Source of the DNA: Trichobilharzia regenti
Taxonomy: Eukaryota; Platyhelminthes; Trematoda; Strigeidida; Schistosomatidae
DNA length: 64,000 nucleotides
Direction: 5' to 3'
Assembly (NCBI GenBank): GCA_944472135.2
Contig: OX235270.1
Coordinates: 59,091,267-59,155,266 of the forward strand
Both the position numbers and the translations under genes were made by a program. Numbering within the stretch: the stretch's first letter is position 1; every line of letters begins with the position of its first letter. Below, in pieces: positions 22,701 to 35,375 of the stretch. The notes under the pieces are model-generated. The model had not been told where the DNA came from. It worked only from the letters and a program-made list of their open reading frames with translations, and searched no databases.

Positions 22701-25700
22701 AGCGAGTTGGTTGTCAGTGAGAGGGGGACATGGAAGATGTCATGCAAAAGGGAGATGAAAGCATGTGGGCAGACGTGAAAGCAGATGAAAACGTTGGTGG
22801 TGAACCGAACGCAATGGGGACATGTGGCTGAAGCCCAATGTTCCTCCAAGAATTAAAGGAAACAATAATAATAAGCTGCTAATCGATAGATTATGATTAA
22901 CACAATATATGCCTGCCTTATATACCGTGTCAGTGATTGGTGTCCTGTATAGCTCAGTATTCCTAATAATTCTTTTTCTTCGTAATCAGTTCTGTATGAC
23001 AAGGAAGGAGACTTTTCGGTAGCTTTTACTTAGCTACTTAACTAAGCTGTGATAAAAACGCACAATATCATCCATGTTTATGCTTTTTAGTTCCTTCACA
23101 TGTAAGTTAAGAGTTTACTCAATGTGACTTTTGCATAGTACACATAACCGTTTTTTAGTCCTTAAAATTTCGTTTCATTGTGTATATTTTGTGTGGCATG
23201 TAAACAAGCATCATTTTTTTTGGCGATATAGCTTAATGATTAGTAAAATGTCCTTTTATTGTTGTTTAAGTGGCCTGCTTTCTCTGCCCGTTTGGACCTT
23301 ATTCGACTGGATCATCTGGAGTTTTTCAAGGGGAAATCGTGGGCTTCTGTGTGTGCTCGTGGCTACTTCTACTGGTTTCATCTTCATGCTCGCTGTATAT
23401 TTGGTGGTAATTTCGAACTACCCACTACCGTAGATTGCTCAGATACGTACCAAAATTTTCCACCACCCTCTCTATCCCCATTACATGCTGCAGCTGTTGT
23501 CCGTATGCATGGTCAAACCCTGGTAAAATATATGCGTCAATCTTGTGATGAAAAGTTGCAGAGTCGCTACAGTTCTGATAAGAATATTAAATCTTCGACT
23601 GTTGAGGAAAAAGAAAACGAAGATCCAGCCAGTAACCACAATAAAGTAAAGTCTCCATTTTCAGACCCAGATTTAGCAACCACTGCTTGGTCGTCCACTT
23701 TATTACCAGGTATAAGTCTATCTTATTATCTATGAGATTTTGCTAATTAATTTTGGTATTATTTCATACGTTGTCAAGAATCAGGGGTTGGAAACACACT
23801 GTTTTGTGGCTCATAGTAATTCACAGTGATGTAGATGTGCTTATTGCTTGTCATTTTCAGATTCTTAAAATTTTCATGGATCATTCGATTAATCTCTCTG
23901 CCAGTCATCATCCATTGTCTCAATAGGTTTCTTTTCTATACTTTTTCTCGGTGCAGCAACTTATACTCATGCATTTCTCCACTGAGTTCTACATTGCGAT
24001 TCAGCAAGTCAGAAAATTTTTCTTGAAGTGATATTAAATCTCACGTCGAACCAATTGGAAACAACGACGGTTGCAATAATTTTCAGTTCTGTTAGGAGTA
24101 TTGTTTTTCACCTCTTCGTACTAGTACATTTTTAAGCATCTGCATACATTGGGATTTTTATTTTTTTTTAAATTGTACACTTGCTATCAATGTATATACT
24201 GAGGAACAGTGTGCAAATAAGTAGTCTGCATCAATGCTGTATGGTGTGTATAAGTATTCTAATAAATCGTTTGTTGCAACATAACTTCGGTGCAGATTAT
24301 TTACTCTTTCGAATGTTTTGTAATTAAGTAGGAAACGATTTTATATTTAAGTAATGCAGAGCGATACGAAGTGTATACATGGTGAAGTAGGGTCAAAATC
24401 ATATATTCATGACTGCGGAGAAATGATGTATTTTTCGATGGTACTTATAGTCTTAATGTTCATTTCATAGAGAAAGTAATCTATTTGAGAATGAGGTGAA
24501 TTACTTTTTTTTATTAGTCATTCTGTAAGAATGCTTTTCTCACATTTATTTACTTTCATGTTTTATCTAATAACTTTTGAAAGTCGCTTATAGAATTGTC
24601 AGTGTCATTTTTATTCTGGCTTCCTTCTAAAATTTCCTTACTAATAAACAACACGAATAATTCTGTCTTATTTGTATTTTTAGACAACGAATTACTCAAT
24701 TTGTGGTTGGGGACAAGATTACTTTTATATGGCTGTCGTCAAACAGCTGAATTATATACTCTTCTGGGAGTTGTTAAAGAAGCTCGTGTGTATCAATTTG
24801 AATTATTATGTATCAGTCAGCGATTCCATTTATGCAGTTAGTAAGTTGCCTTGCTGTTGTTCTTGGTCATTTCTTATTTATTCAGAGCTAACAGATTTAT
24901 TGGTTGTCATATCAAATTCTGTGGAACTTTAATTGGTGCTAACACTGATACATTTTTGTTTACTGGTTGATGCACGGTTTATTGCTTACAATCACACTTG
25001 ACTCAACTACCAGTAAAAACTGCCTACTATCATTGATGATTGGGGTAGACTCAATCATGTTGCATACCATAACTTGGGGAATGAAAAAACAGGAATACGT
25101 TGGGCCGACTAGAAGACTCTAGGAGATGATTACTTTGCGAACGACTTATATCTGATGTCACAGACTCAGATCTACATGCGAAAACCAGCAAATTGGTAAG
25201 AGAGGCAGCGAAAACAGGACTTCAGGTAAACATAGAGAAGACATAGGTGATAAAGCTATTTAACCAACAGAAGCACCGATCATTATCAACGGGAGAAATT
25301 AGAAAGGGGTTATCTCCTTCACTTTTTTAGGCAGTGTGTTTTCTACTACAGGCAACACAGATAAATGTGTCAAAGGCGCAGGGTGGGAAAGGCAAGACAG
25401 ACTCAATAATTTGAAACCAGTCTGAAAATCTACTGCACTCACCATAAGGAACAAGATTCCAGTTTTCAACGCTAATGTCAATTTAGTGCTTCTATATGTT
25501 TTAAAGAGTTGGCGTATTACGAAAGGCTTTTCCAACTGGCTGCAAGCTTTTATGAACAATTACCTTTGCTCGATAGTGAAGATCAGATCACCAGAAACAA
25601 TTAGCAACAAGAAACTTTGACAATGCAACTGCCAATAACCTACTGCCTAACAGACATGTCGAAGGAAATGGAGATGGATTAAGCCCACTATGTGGAGATC

Positions 25701-28559
25701 GTTGACTAACACCACACCGAGTCCACGAATTGAAACCCGAATAGCAAACAATGAGTTTTATGTTGGTCCGAGGGTGACAATGAAATATTGTGGGGAGGAA
25801 ATGGAAGCTCATAGGTAATCATAATGCCAGCTTCAAAGGACCCCAGAGAACAGAATAAAACAAAGATGTGCTGTTGAATCCCTATGTTCCCCTCAAAACT
25901 TAAGGAAATAATGATATTGGTAACACTACCTATAAACTTATCACCTGTTTTTGTAACTTGTATTTATGTGAACTTTTGAACTATTGTGTTTTCTGAGTTC
26001 TATGGCAGGTAGGTGTACCCCTCTGATAATCAGAAAAGCAGCCTTCTACCCTTTTCATTGGAAGAGATAGTGAAAAAATCGACTTTAAATATTATGTATT
26101 CTGACTAAATCTACCATGCTATGAAGATGACTGTAAGGTTTTCTATATAACATCCCTCAGAGTCCATCAGTTCGTGTAACTAGTTACAAGTGGAAGTGTC
26201 TTAGGCTTTATAGACATTTTCAAATTTCCCAACTTCGAATCCACATTACGGTAATCGAAACTGGTGTAATGTGTTCACAATTCACTTTGTGAATGTCTGG
26301 GTGTTATATTGCTAGTTGTCTTTATCTTATAACTATGAACACAGCATTTAGTTCTGCGATAAATATTGCACTGTTCAGGTGAGGCTTAGATGTAGAAAAA
26401 TGCCGTGGTACTTACGGTTATCTTTTCGTGATCTGTGCTTACAAAAACACTGATAGTTGTTTAGGAGTAAAAAACAAATTTTATCAAGTTTTCAGCTTGC
26501 AGCAAAAAGCAAAATATCCCAACGTAGTCGTCAGTAGGTCATTTAAGTCTTCAAGTTAGCAAGTCGAGTAAGTTGGAAAACATCAGCAGCATGTATTGAG
26601 TTCTGTATGGTCTGGCCGATTGAGTTAATCGTCTCGTAAAATTTCTACTGAATTGACTAATGTACTGAGTTGCAGATTGTTCTATTAAACTGATGTACAT
26701 AGTTGAAAAACTAGCGAGTCTATTTGTGACAGTCAGATGATTGACCAGGCTTGCCTAGTATCTCCACAGTCATACACAGACTCAGTGGGGTTTAGGAAAG
26801 GTATATTCGAGAGAAATAATCAGTATTGATACGTAGACCAGATTATCAAATCTACATTTCCTGACAGCTCCTGGAACACAGACATCCTATGATAACCATA
26901 ATTTATACCCTAATGGCAACATTCGAATTCGTTGATCCAGAGTTGTGATAGTATTTTTAACCAAGGCATTCTACTCGAACACAAGTAGACAGTACTGTGG
27001 CTTAAAGAGAGTTGTCACCTCAAGCGTTCTCAGCTAAGTATTGCCCATTATGGATACTTAGTCCCCACTTTTACATGCTTTTGTTAAATGCTTACTGATG
27101 AAGGTGAGTCGTTTGAACTTTGATGTAGTTAATTAATCAAGTAAGTGATAGAACACTCAAACAATATAATTCTCTTGGTTAAATGCACTGAAAAACGCGT
27201 AGTCTTTTGAACTGCTTTAGTAAAAACCGTTGGTATACTTAACATATAAAGTTTGAAACAGTACTATAGAACTCATCTGCACCAACTCCTATTTTGAAAA
27301 TAAGGAGTGAAATGATGAAATATGTTAAGTTGGGAGTTTAACAGCTCCAATGCAGTGGTTGTTGCTAAAACCTAAGCATCTTCAACTTTAGGTGTCATAT
27401 CGGGCTGTGCGACGTGGTTAGTAAAAGTAGGATGAATAAAAAGATGACATGTTTCCGGCTAGATGGATTCACTTCTTATCGACCTTCAACTTTGTGAGAG
27501 TTCCATGAATCTTCTTTGAATTTTCTCGTCATCATACGCATGTTTGGCCTTCTGTAGTATGGTCGCCTTATGAAGTTTGACAACTTGTGAAATGTTGCAA
27601 CTTTTGTGAAGTTCATTGTTGATTTACCATTTCGTCAGTCACTGCTTAATATATAGTCTAGTAGTACTCTTTTATGTGATTATCTTGAAAATTAGGATCA
27701 CAAAAATGTTAATTTTATTCTACTAATTTACCTAATTGTTTTATTTTTCAGGTTCTATTTCCATTCAAATTTAGTCTTATTTTCTGTACCTTTATGTTTT
27801 AGCGCTCAAGTTGCCTTGAATTTAATAGCTCATCAAGATTTATTTGCACAAAATCGATGGGCTTTCGAGTTACGTCTACGTCAATTAAAGCATATTGCAA
27901 GATGTCCAGTGTCCCTTGAAGATATATCCAGTAAGAGATTGGAACAGGTAGCCAGAACTAATTCAAAAGTGAGGTCCAATCCTGAAGGTTTTCGTGAGAC
28001 TGATGAGTCCGCTTTTATTCGTTCAAAAACGTTCCCTAGTAGGTCTCTATACAGTGGTGATGGTGGCGAGATGTTGCCTAAGAGAATGAATGAAGGGGAT
28101 TGCTTATCACGAGATGAAATTTCTGATGGATCCAATGTATTACTAACTGGTGGTCATAACAAACATTTTAGTTCACTATTTTATGCCAGCCCAACTTGGC
28201 GTTCATTTGCAGACAAAAAAGTCAATGCAACCGATATGTTTCCCAGTGCTATACAGATTGGCTCAGCAATTGCTGGGAAACGGCTAATTCCAGATTGGAA
28301 TTTATGGTATAACGAGGGTGTGTATATACCGGCTTCTAAACACTCTATCTTCGAAAATACGAGTTCCTCCTGTTTAAGTGTTGGTGGTTTACCAGTTGCA
28401 ACCTGTGTCTGTTCCATTCTCAACGGAGTAACGTGGCCTTGGTTATCTATCGTAACGCGTTTAGTCCGAAACAATCTCTTAGCAGTATCTCACTATTTGC
28501 CTGCTTTATACACTTTTGCACCAAAACCTACAATTCCGTCTACGAAAGCTTGTAATCAG
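16718..28559 (+). CDS. Eight-exon host-type gene, product unknown (3' part outside view)
   Basis: Exons with GT-AG borders and matching phases: 16718-16780, 16893-17066, 17099-17127, 17162-17205, 18230-18531, 23271-23709, 24684-24840, 27803-28559, about 655 codons so far. Introns 2 and 3 are 32 and 34 nt while later ones are 1-4.7 kb. Small 5' introns and large 3' introns are a known schistosome gene pattern. The protein starts 'MEPQLFSLDGFF'. It is mostly helical-looking, with 'DLIRLDHLEFFKGKSWASV' and a TPR-like stretch 'LLLYGCRQTAELYTLLGVV' in exons 6-7. I recognise no domain with certainty and see no signal peptide. Exon 8 ends at a GTATGT donor with no stop, so the gene must continue, yet no further exon is visible before 64000. 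A start at the ATG opening exon 2 is also possible. Confidence 0.65.
19929..22875 (+). pseudogene. RTE-2, defective RTE-clade element in intron 5
   Basis: Begins inside the endonuclease ('GELFADFCAFNELVIGG', 'WVSPDGRAKNQIDFI', 19935-20070). It is interrupted at 20248-20690, then resumes 'DIFTARIREKAET' and stays open to 21599 through 'AGPDGIPAEALKIGP' and 'SIPSKILSRIILERI'. A stop follows at 'LDEKL', then RT pieces in other frames ('LNFIDFEKA', 'VKTGVRQG', 'LYGSETC'). The 3' end lies near 22875 with a short (aat)n run. RTE elements copy themselves by target-primed reverse transcription with this endonuclease-RT protein. This copy lacks the endonuclease N-terminus and has several breaks. Confidence 0.82.
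20248..20690. mobile_element. 443-bp solo-LTR-like insertion in RTE-2
   Basis: The insert starts TGTTATGTA and ends TACATATCAT, near-perfect inverted ends. It is flanked by aagg on both sides (20244-20247 and 20691-20694). Removing it with one aagg restores the RTE reading frame across 'KDQDTK' and 'DIFTARI'. Size, TG start, no coding and a 4-bp TSD suggest a solo LTR. The first 80 bp contain two imperfect copies of tgttatgtact...gttaatag. No full-length partner is in the window, so a small non-autonomous DNA element is not excluded. Confidence 0.65.
25060..25912 (+). pseudogene. RTE 3'-end relic in intron 7
   Basis: Frame-broken text matches the C-terminal third of the RTE protein: a 'YFANDLYLMSQTQIYMRKPAN'-like stretch read in parts around 25125-25190, then 'LQVNIEKT' near 25215 and 'FTFLGSVFST' near 25320. 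The end cctatgttcccctcaaaact (25880-25900) resembles the RTE-2 3' end caatgttcctccaagaatt. It is much older than RTE-2. Confidence 0.65.
26755..27010 (+). pseudogene. RT palm relic
   Basis: A short decayed plus-strand stretch with 'SGFRKG' near 26790 and, in shifted frames, pieces like 'FEFVDPEL' near 26925. These recall the 'QAGFRKGRGC ... AFDSVDREVLW' block of RTE-type RT seen intact at 30740-30590 on the other strand. It lies in intron 7. The flanks 25913-26754 and 27011-27790 show no other feature. Confidence 0.4.
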
Positions 28560-29492
28560 GTATGTGATTTTATAATATTTTTGAGTCGTCTTATTTATTT
28601 ATCTTGTTGCTTAACTTGTAATTTATCAGCAAATGTATGAATGTTGTCTCTGCGTTGTGTACTTCGCGATGAGTTAATGTTAAAGTCAGGACTCCTACGA
28701 CCTGTAACACCATTCATCATGACATGTTCTGAAACTGGGTTTCAGTTCAATCGTCAAATACAGTGTCGCTTTAAGTAGTTTTTTTTATTGTTGGGAAAGC
28801 GACCGAGCACTTCAGTGTCAGTTCAGATTTCTGTTTCATACGACAGCATAATTTCATTCTAGCAGTCTTTACGCAAAGTCTATCACCTGGACCGCATACA
28901 ATAACTGGGTGAAAGTCAAATGTGACTCAAGGTCTGATTTCTGATAGAAATATTGCATTTTTAATCTTAACTACCTGCACTTTTAGCTTTACTGTTAATC
29001 AAGTAATGGGAGTATTTTGGATGTTATACACTAGGAAAACGAAGTTGTCTTCATTAAGAGATTGTAGGGATAGCTCCCATCACCTTGTAGGTGCGATTTC
29101 GAACTTTGTAGCAGAATGTTGCTTCGTGGACGAGTAGTTGTCTGTTTCCACCCTGATGAATTAAATCATTAAAAAGAATTACTCCTGAAATACATGACTC
29201 AGTGTCCGTGTGTGCCTGGGACTGATTGGACGTAGAGGGGGGTAGACTAACTAAGAGTTTTAGTGTGGCAGAAGAGGTTGAAGTGTGAAGTCTGTTGCTC
29301 TGTTCAGTCTGTCTCTGTCTGTTTTCGACATAGAACTTTGCACAAATGTGCGGAAGTTCAAGTCGCCACATTCCGTGTAGCACGCGAAGCAAGAGAAGAA
29401 AGTACAAGAAAAGCATAATAGAAACAGTGAGCAGAGGTGTGAGACAAAGGAGTAATAAAGAAATACAAAACAGTTTCATTGAAGATCATAAG
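28560..29492. other. Start of intron 8 and probable 3' flank of RTE-3
   Basis: After the exon 8 donor no further exon is visible. The minus-strand reading frame at 29054-29479 is hydrophobic and lies directly downstream of the RTE-3 stop. It is best read as that element's 3' untranslated region, whose end I cannot fix. Confidence 0.4.
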
Positions 29493-31435
29493 TCACAGGG
29501 AGTGGATGCATCTGCGCCACTGAGAACGGTTTTGAGCCATGTCACCAATTGTTTCCAACCATAGATTTTTACCGTCCCGAGGACCCCAGCCTGGAAGTCT
29601 ACACCTTTCTACGTGGCTTAGACCAACTGTTGTGGATTTCATTGACTGATGCCAAGTTTTTGTTTGACCGCCGCTAGCTTTTTTCCAGCCTGACCCTATA
29701 TCCGCTAACATTGCCCATTGTCGAGGGAGGCGATGGCTTGGCATACGTAACACATGTCCTAACCATCTCAGTCTTTGTAGCTTCACGACTTCGTCGATTG
29801 ATTTCCCCTGTTTACCTAGAACTCTACGCCTAACCTCAATGTTGCTCACCTTATTATGCCACTTTACACGGGAAATAGAGCGCAGGCACCTATGATCAAA
29901 GACAGCTAGTCTTTTCATGTCTTCCACTCTCAGTGGCCAGGTCTCACAACCATAAAGGAGGACGGAGCGGACTGATGAGCAGTACACCCGCCCTTTGGTC
30001 GATAGTCGAATATCTCGTCTACGCCAGAGTCGGCGTAAACTAACAAATGCGAAACGAGCCCCTTGTATTCGTGCTGAGATTTCGTCAGAGATCAGCCCGT
30101 TGGGGCTGATGGTACTTCCCAAATAAGTGAAGCGGTCAACGTGCTCTACCACTTCACTTCCTATTTTTAAACTAGGCGTCGATGTAGTCCAGTCCTGTAA
30201 CATCATCTTGCATTTGGCGGGAGCGAATCGCATGCCAAACATTCGTAGATTGCGCTCAAGGTGTTTAGAAGACTCTGCATTTCGTCAGCGTCTTCGCCTA
30301 GAAGGACTATATCGTCTGCATATTCCAAGTCAACGAGATTATTCCCCGGTAGCAAGTCAATCCCTGAGTCGCTGAAGTCACCTAGGGTTAAGTCCATTAA
30401 CACATCTATGATGAAGTTGAATAGAAAAGGAGATAATGGGCATCCTTGACGGACACCACTGGTCGTCATCAGTTCAGATGACAGCTCGCCGTAAGCCCTC
30501 ACCTGGCTGTATGAGTACGAGTAGAGTGCCTTAATCAGTGCAATATATTTTCTTGGAATTCCCTTTACAGCCAAGCATCTCCAGAGAACTTCCCGATCGA
30601 CAGAGTCGAATGCTGCCTTTAGGTCAAGAAATATAATGACTGTTGGACGCCGGTAGGAATGCCTATGTTCTAGAATCTGTCGGAGGGTGAAGATATGATC
30701 AATACACCCTCTTCCTGGTCTAAAGCCAGCCTGGCTCTCTCGTGTTTGTGCCTCCCATGGACCACTTAGTCTACGCATGATTATTGAGCCTAGGACTTTA
30801 GATACCATATTAGTCAAGCTAATCCCTCTGTGATTATCACAGGAAGACTTGTCTCCCTTCTTGTATATGGGGATAATCAGTGACTTACACCAACCCGATG
30901 GGACTTCTTCTGATTCCCAGACGCTGCCTAGTACCTCAGTTAATCCGGACAGTAAGCTGTCTCCACCGTACTTAAATACCTCTGGAGTCATTCCATCAGG
31001 TCCCGCTGCTTTGCCTAGTTTCAGATTGGTGACAGCTTTAGTAACCTCAGTTAGTGACGGAGGACCTGTGTTTATATCCCATTCAGGGAGGTGTTGGATG
31101 CTCGGAAGGTTGAGCGTGGCTGTGGGCAAATTAAACTGCTCCTCATAATGCTCTTTCCAACGATCCAGTCGTCTATCCTGGGAGCTAATTATAGTGCCAT
31201 TTTTTCCGAGATTGTCTCACTGATGATTTGTCTTCTCCCACCCGTTTCCCTGATGAGTCTAAATAGTTGCCTGGTGTTACCTATCCTCGAAGCTTTCTCC
31301 ATCTCTTTGGCTTTTGTCGCCCACCACTGTTCACGGTCCTTGCGGAGACTTTTCGTAAGTTTCCTCTTGTGCAGCTTTCGCTCCTCATTGAATTCGGAGC
31401 TCGCCGGAATAAGTCTTCTAGCATCTATCAGGATG
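29493..31435 (-). pseudogene. RTE-3, 5'-truncated RTE-clade element
   Basis: The minus strand reads from 'LIDARRLIPASSEFNEERKL' (about 31435) through 'GKAAGPDGMTPEVFKYGG', 'SQAGFRPGRGCIDHIFTLRQ', 'FLDLKAAFDSVDREVLW', 'GVRQGCPLSPFLFNF' and catalytic 'LEYADDIVLLGE' (30330-30295). It continues to the C-terminal 'RSVLLYGCETWPLR' and a H-x-C-rich end, stopping at 29493. The endonuclease is missing. Frameshifts lie near 31200 (short A-run) and near 30265 ('LLNTL' to 'RMFGMRF'). The RT catalytic residues are intact. It is in antisense to the host-type gene and to CR1-B, which begins on its 5' side. Confidence 0.85.
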
Positions 31436-31893
31436 AAAATAATATCACAGAATCAGTTAGAAGATCGCAGAGACTTGCAAGCAAACCGAGACATCATTAT
31501 AAATATGCAAGGAGACATTCGACATGTGGTGATTGACAATTTCTATCTCTGTATTTTTTAAGTACTGGACTGTTTCGCTACAGCTGTTCAGTTTCTACGT
31601 GAATCATCTTTCCTTAATATTTTGGAAATTAGCCGCTTTCCTCACATTATCCACATATCCATACTCAATAAGGATTGTAATGATTCAACTGTAGTATTCA
31701 CTCGTGAAATTTACAACCGGAATCTTCGGATACCCTCTCTAACCACGTGGAACTCAGGACTTTATCCACAGCAAACTCTGTAAAGGAAAGTTTGACTTTC
31801 TTTTGCGATATATATCTGTTTATCGTTGTTGTTCTGACACTTCGATAATACAACTATTTTTTCTTATATCCTCAAGACTTTTTTCCGGAAATT

Positions 31894-33084
31894 GTGAAAA
31901 TTCTTGTTTCTGTAATGGTTAAGACTATCAAACGTGAAAGTACCACTAGGAGACTGAGATCTAATACTAGCCAACCATCTGAAGGCCTCAGCTCCGTTGA
32001 CGATTCTACACTTTTTACACCAGCCACACCCAGAGTTATGGTATCTGATATCATGGAGGAACTGACAGAGAATGCGGCTTGTAGCAAAAATGACTTATTG
32101 ACACTTCAGAAGTCAATAGCAGAACTACAGAGCAAGTTTGACAGCATTATGCCTCTCATGCGACTGTGCAACCCATCACAAAACATCTGTCTTGAATCAC
32201 CTATCAAATCCGAGCGCATAATTGACTATATGGCTGAAGAAGCTGTTAAGAGGATTATGTCTTCACATAACATCTCGGCCTATAACATTCCAGACAGAGA
32301 GCCTTTTGCCAAACTTAAGACTTCGTGTCTAAAGGCTTGTAATATGTCGTTGACAGAATGTCAGGTTTTGCGTATTCGTAAGAAATCTGCAAACCATTCA
32401 TGTCCGGTGCTTTTCAAGTTTAGGTCTACTGAAGAAGCCAGGAATTTTCTGAAATCTGGTAAGACGATAGGCTCTTCAATACCTTACACTAACATTAGGG
32501 TTGCACCTGACTTAACACCATGCCAAAGACGATGACGCTCAGGAACACTGAATGCTGATAACTCTAATAGGACAACTGTAAATGACGTTCCATGAGTAAT
32601 TTCGTCTAGTGAAATACCTGAGGACCGTATGCATCAGACATTTTCACAGGCACAGACAAATATTAGCCAAGTATTATATAATGATACTGACGCTGACACT
32701 GAAATGATGGACATAGATGAGTCAACAGAACATAATGTTGAAATACATGGTTTTCACACTGACGCAAAAGTCAAGAGCCCGAAACCATCAAAACCCATCC
32801 CACTGGTGTTTCACCCATCCCCTTATAAGTCAGTTACTCCTCAGTCTGATAATTTACACACTGTGAAGTACCAGTCGAATGTAGCTACCCAAGTTGGCAA
32901 GTTTTCTAGGCGTTATGACAAACGTCCCATTTCCATTGAGAAAACTAAAGCTCATGAGGTGTCCAAGCAGCAGGAACACTACATAGCGAATGTGGTGGAC
33001 CAAATTCCTAGGGGTAGGCCTAATTGGTGTCAAGTGGAAAGCCAATTATATCCAACCACTAATTCTAGACAAACAACACAGTGA
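31894..33084 (+). pseudogene. CR1-B ORF1
   Basis: An RNA-binding-type ORF1 of a CR1-clade element in two frames (31894-32535, 32629-33084). It has a coiled-coil-like stretch 'LTLQKSIAELQSKFDSIMPL', then the conserved block 'AYNIPDREPFAKLKTS ... CQVLRIRKKSANHSCPVLF', which corresponds to 'VYNVPDNEALKKVQ ... KCCPIRF' in CR1-A. The C-terminal half is Pro/Thr-rich and low in conservation. Stops near 32535 and after 33084 show decay. The left flank 31436-31893 is untranslated or unrelated sequence. Confidence 0.75.
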
Positions 33085-33739
33085 GGTGGTAGGTATTATT
33101 CTGCGCATACACTACGTAAACCTCTTGTTATCCAGCCCATTTCTAATGTTCTATCAACTGAAAATTATAGAAAATCCCCCAAACATCGGCAACAGACCAC
33201 AGTTAGCAAGCCAACAGACCCCATTCATACACCTTATGTATCTAGTAGGGAGCATGTGTCCATTTATGCACAAAACTTGCTATGGTCTGATGACTACCAG
33301 AAACAGATACCAACACTTCATTCTTATACTGGTAACAAATTACTGAATACTCATATCGGTTATACCTTCAGGTAGGATTTTCACCAGCGTCAGTTAACAG
33401 AAACGCCTGGCATCATGCATACAGCACGCATGATATCAGATCAATTCCTTGCTGGCATAGCGAACAGTCTACAGCTAGGGCAAGGCATATTTCCCGGGAG
33501 ATAGCTGACACACTGTCGACACCAAACGCGGGTACTAATATTTTTAAAATATTATTATCTGATTATCATACAGGTGTCTCTCACTGCATACCCTATCCAA
33601 ACGAAAGACCATCCCTGACTACCACCTCAAAGACCTACCTGAAGTCTTCCTATGATTCAAATATATTGGTAAATGAGTCTGATAACATGTATATAGAAAA
33701 TACTCACGGATTATTTCATCAGGATGTTGTCCCTTCACT

Positions 33740-35074
33740 GAAACCACATATACAGTGTTTATATATTATCCTAGTAAATACGAGATCAGTTCTAAGCAAA
33801 CACTTAGTACATGCAGACCGTCATTGATTATGATCACTGAAGCCTGGTGCACAAGTGAAATCTCCAATGACAGCCTAAGGGTTGACAGACACGCCCTTTT
33901 TCGAAGGGACAGAGAGAGGTCCTGGGGGTGGAACACTGATTTTCTGTGAACAATCCATGTGTGCAACCCAGTTTAGTCACCCAATTCTGTCAGAACTCAA
34001 TAACTCGATCTGGGTCGAAATAAAAGTTGTCAGAAGTAAACCTATACTTGTGGGTTGTGTGTACCGACCCCCTTCATCCAGCAGAGAATATGATAATATG
34101 CTCAGCAATATTTTTCATGTTACAGCCAATCTTCCCTTCAGTTATAAAATTATCGGAGGTGATTTCAACATGCCAGAAGTACCATGGTCTTCACTCCAAG
34201 GACCCCAAAGGTATGATAATCTCCTGAATTCCATCGTCACAGGAGGGTGGACACAACACATAAATTCACCCACTAGATGCTCAAACATCCTAGACCTTGT
34301 TTTCACGAACAACATGACACCATCTACAGTAGATTTGGGACATGAATTTCCAGGTAGTGACCATAAAATAGTAGTGTGTTCTTTTGACATCTTTCCTGAG
34401 ACAAAACGCAGAGATGAAGCTGGCCAGACACTTATGAGATTGCACACGCATGCTTACTGGGACTTGTATCAGCACCTAATTAGATGTTCTAATTGGGACT
34501 CGTACTTTTCGAACGAGTCCTTAGAGCCAATTCTTAACAACTTTTATCAGAATATTAACTCAATTCATGACGTCATTGCACCTGAGAAGATTCTTAGCTT
34601 CAGATTCCCCCTAAGCGATTATATTCCGATATCGTTTAGGAGAAGTCCACGAAAGCACTCAATAAAATACTACAGGTATCATGACTTATCATCATTAATT
34701 ACTATTACGTCCCTTATCAATAGAATTGAAGAGTTGAGAAATATAGGCCTCAGAAACAAAGAAATGCAGGCCATTCAGGCACCGCATAACTCAGGAGAAA
34801 TAGCCAAACTTTTCAAAAGTAGGTTGGCAAACTCCAGAACAGCATATCCGGAAATAATATATTTAGACGTCATTGCTTAAGAAAATACTGAGGTGATATG
34901 TGAATTGTTTAGCAAGCACTTCACCAGATTATACACCTTAGAGAACGATGAGGTCGCGGATTTCCCATGTAAAACAGATGAATATTTAAGTGATATAATT
35001 TTCACCACACATGAGATCGACAAAGCTGTCGCAAATCTTAAGCTTAGTAACACTATTGGTCCAGACGGTATATC
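33740..35074 (+). pseudogene. CR1-B ORF2: endonuclease and start of RT
   Basis: APE-type endonuclease with 'IMITEAWC' (33820-33860, one frame), then after a shift 'LVGCVYRPPSSS' (34050-34085), catalytic 'GGDFNMPEVPW' (34155-34190), 'RCSNILDLVFTNN' and 'GSDHKIVVCSFD' (34355-34390). After further stops, the RT entrance 'NLKLSNTIGPDGIS' ends exactly at the Gypsy-2 insertion (TSD tatc 35071-35074). The same reading frame resumes at 40430. The endonuclease would nick target DNA to prime reverse transcription, but this copy has several inactivating shifts. Confidence 0.82.
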
Positions 35075-35375
35075 TGTAGTACCCCTATACCAACTGTAAA
35101 CATGCTTTTTAATCTAATTTGTATACTTGCATTATATGTGTATACAGACTGATTTTATATATACTTCGCAAATACTTGTCCATTCACTGTTGAATATTAC
35201 CTTGACACAATTTCGAATTTGACTACTGCTTCAATACATATTCGTATTCTTCACAAGTGCCTTTTGATTTACGTTGTGGGCGTCGAGTAGCCACAACGTC
35301 TGCGCACATCAATAAGAGCGAAGAAATACATAGAATATATGTGTACAGCAGTTTAGTCAGAAAACGCACGCAACA
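35075..35375 (+). repeat. Gypsy-2 5' LTR
   Basis: 301 bp, TGTAGTACCCC ... ACGCAACA. It carries the element's promoter by position, though no clear TATA or initiator can be assigned. Identical by eye to 40125-40425. Confidence 0.93.

Noticed and set aside
27998..28030. CTGATGAGTCC, resembling a hammerhead ribozyme core
   Set aside because: Lies inside coding exon 8 and lacks the GAAAC partner strand and closing stems. A second match near 31252 also lacks them.
23271..28559. Naming the host-type gene as separase or another TPR protein
   Set aside because: A TPR-like stretch in exon 7 gave the idea, but no catalytic or family-specific motif is visible in the exons present.
29054..29479. 141-codon minus-strand frame with a hydrophobic start, like a membrane protein
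   Set aside because: Directly downstream of the RTE-3 stop; best explained as its 3' UTR.
31447..31540. 'RRSQRLASKPRHHY' as the C-terminal tail of a further Gypsy Pol
   Set aside because: Only about 25 codons, no upstream integrase in frame, and it overlaps the antisense 5' edge of RTE-3; too little to call.
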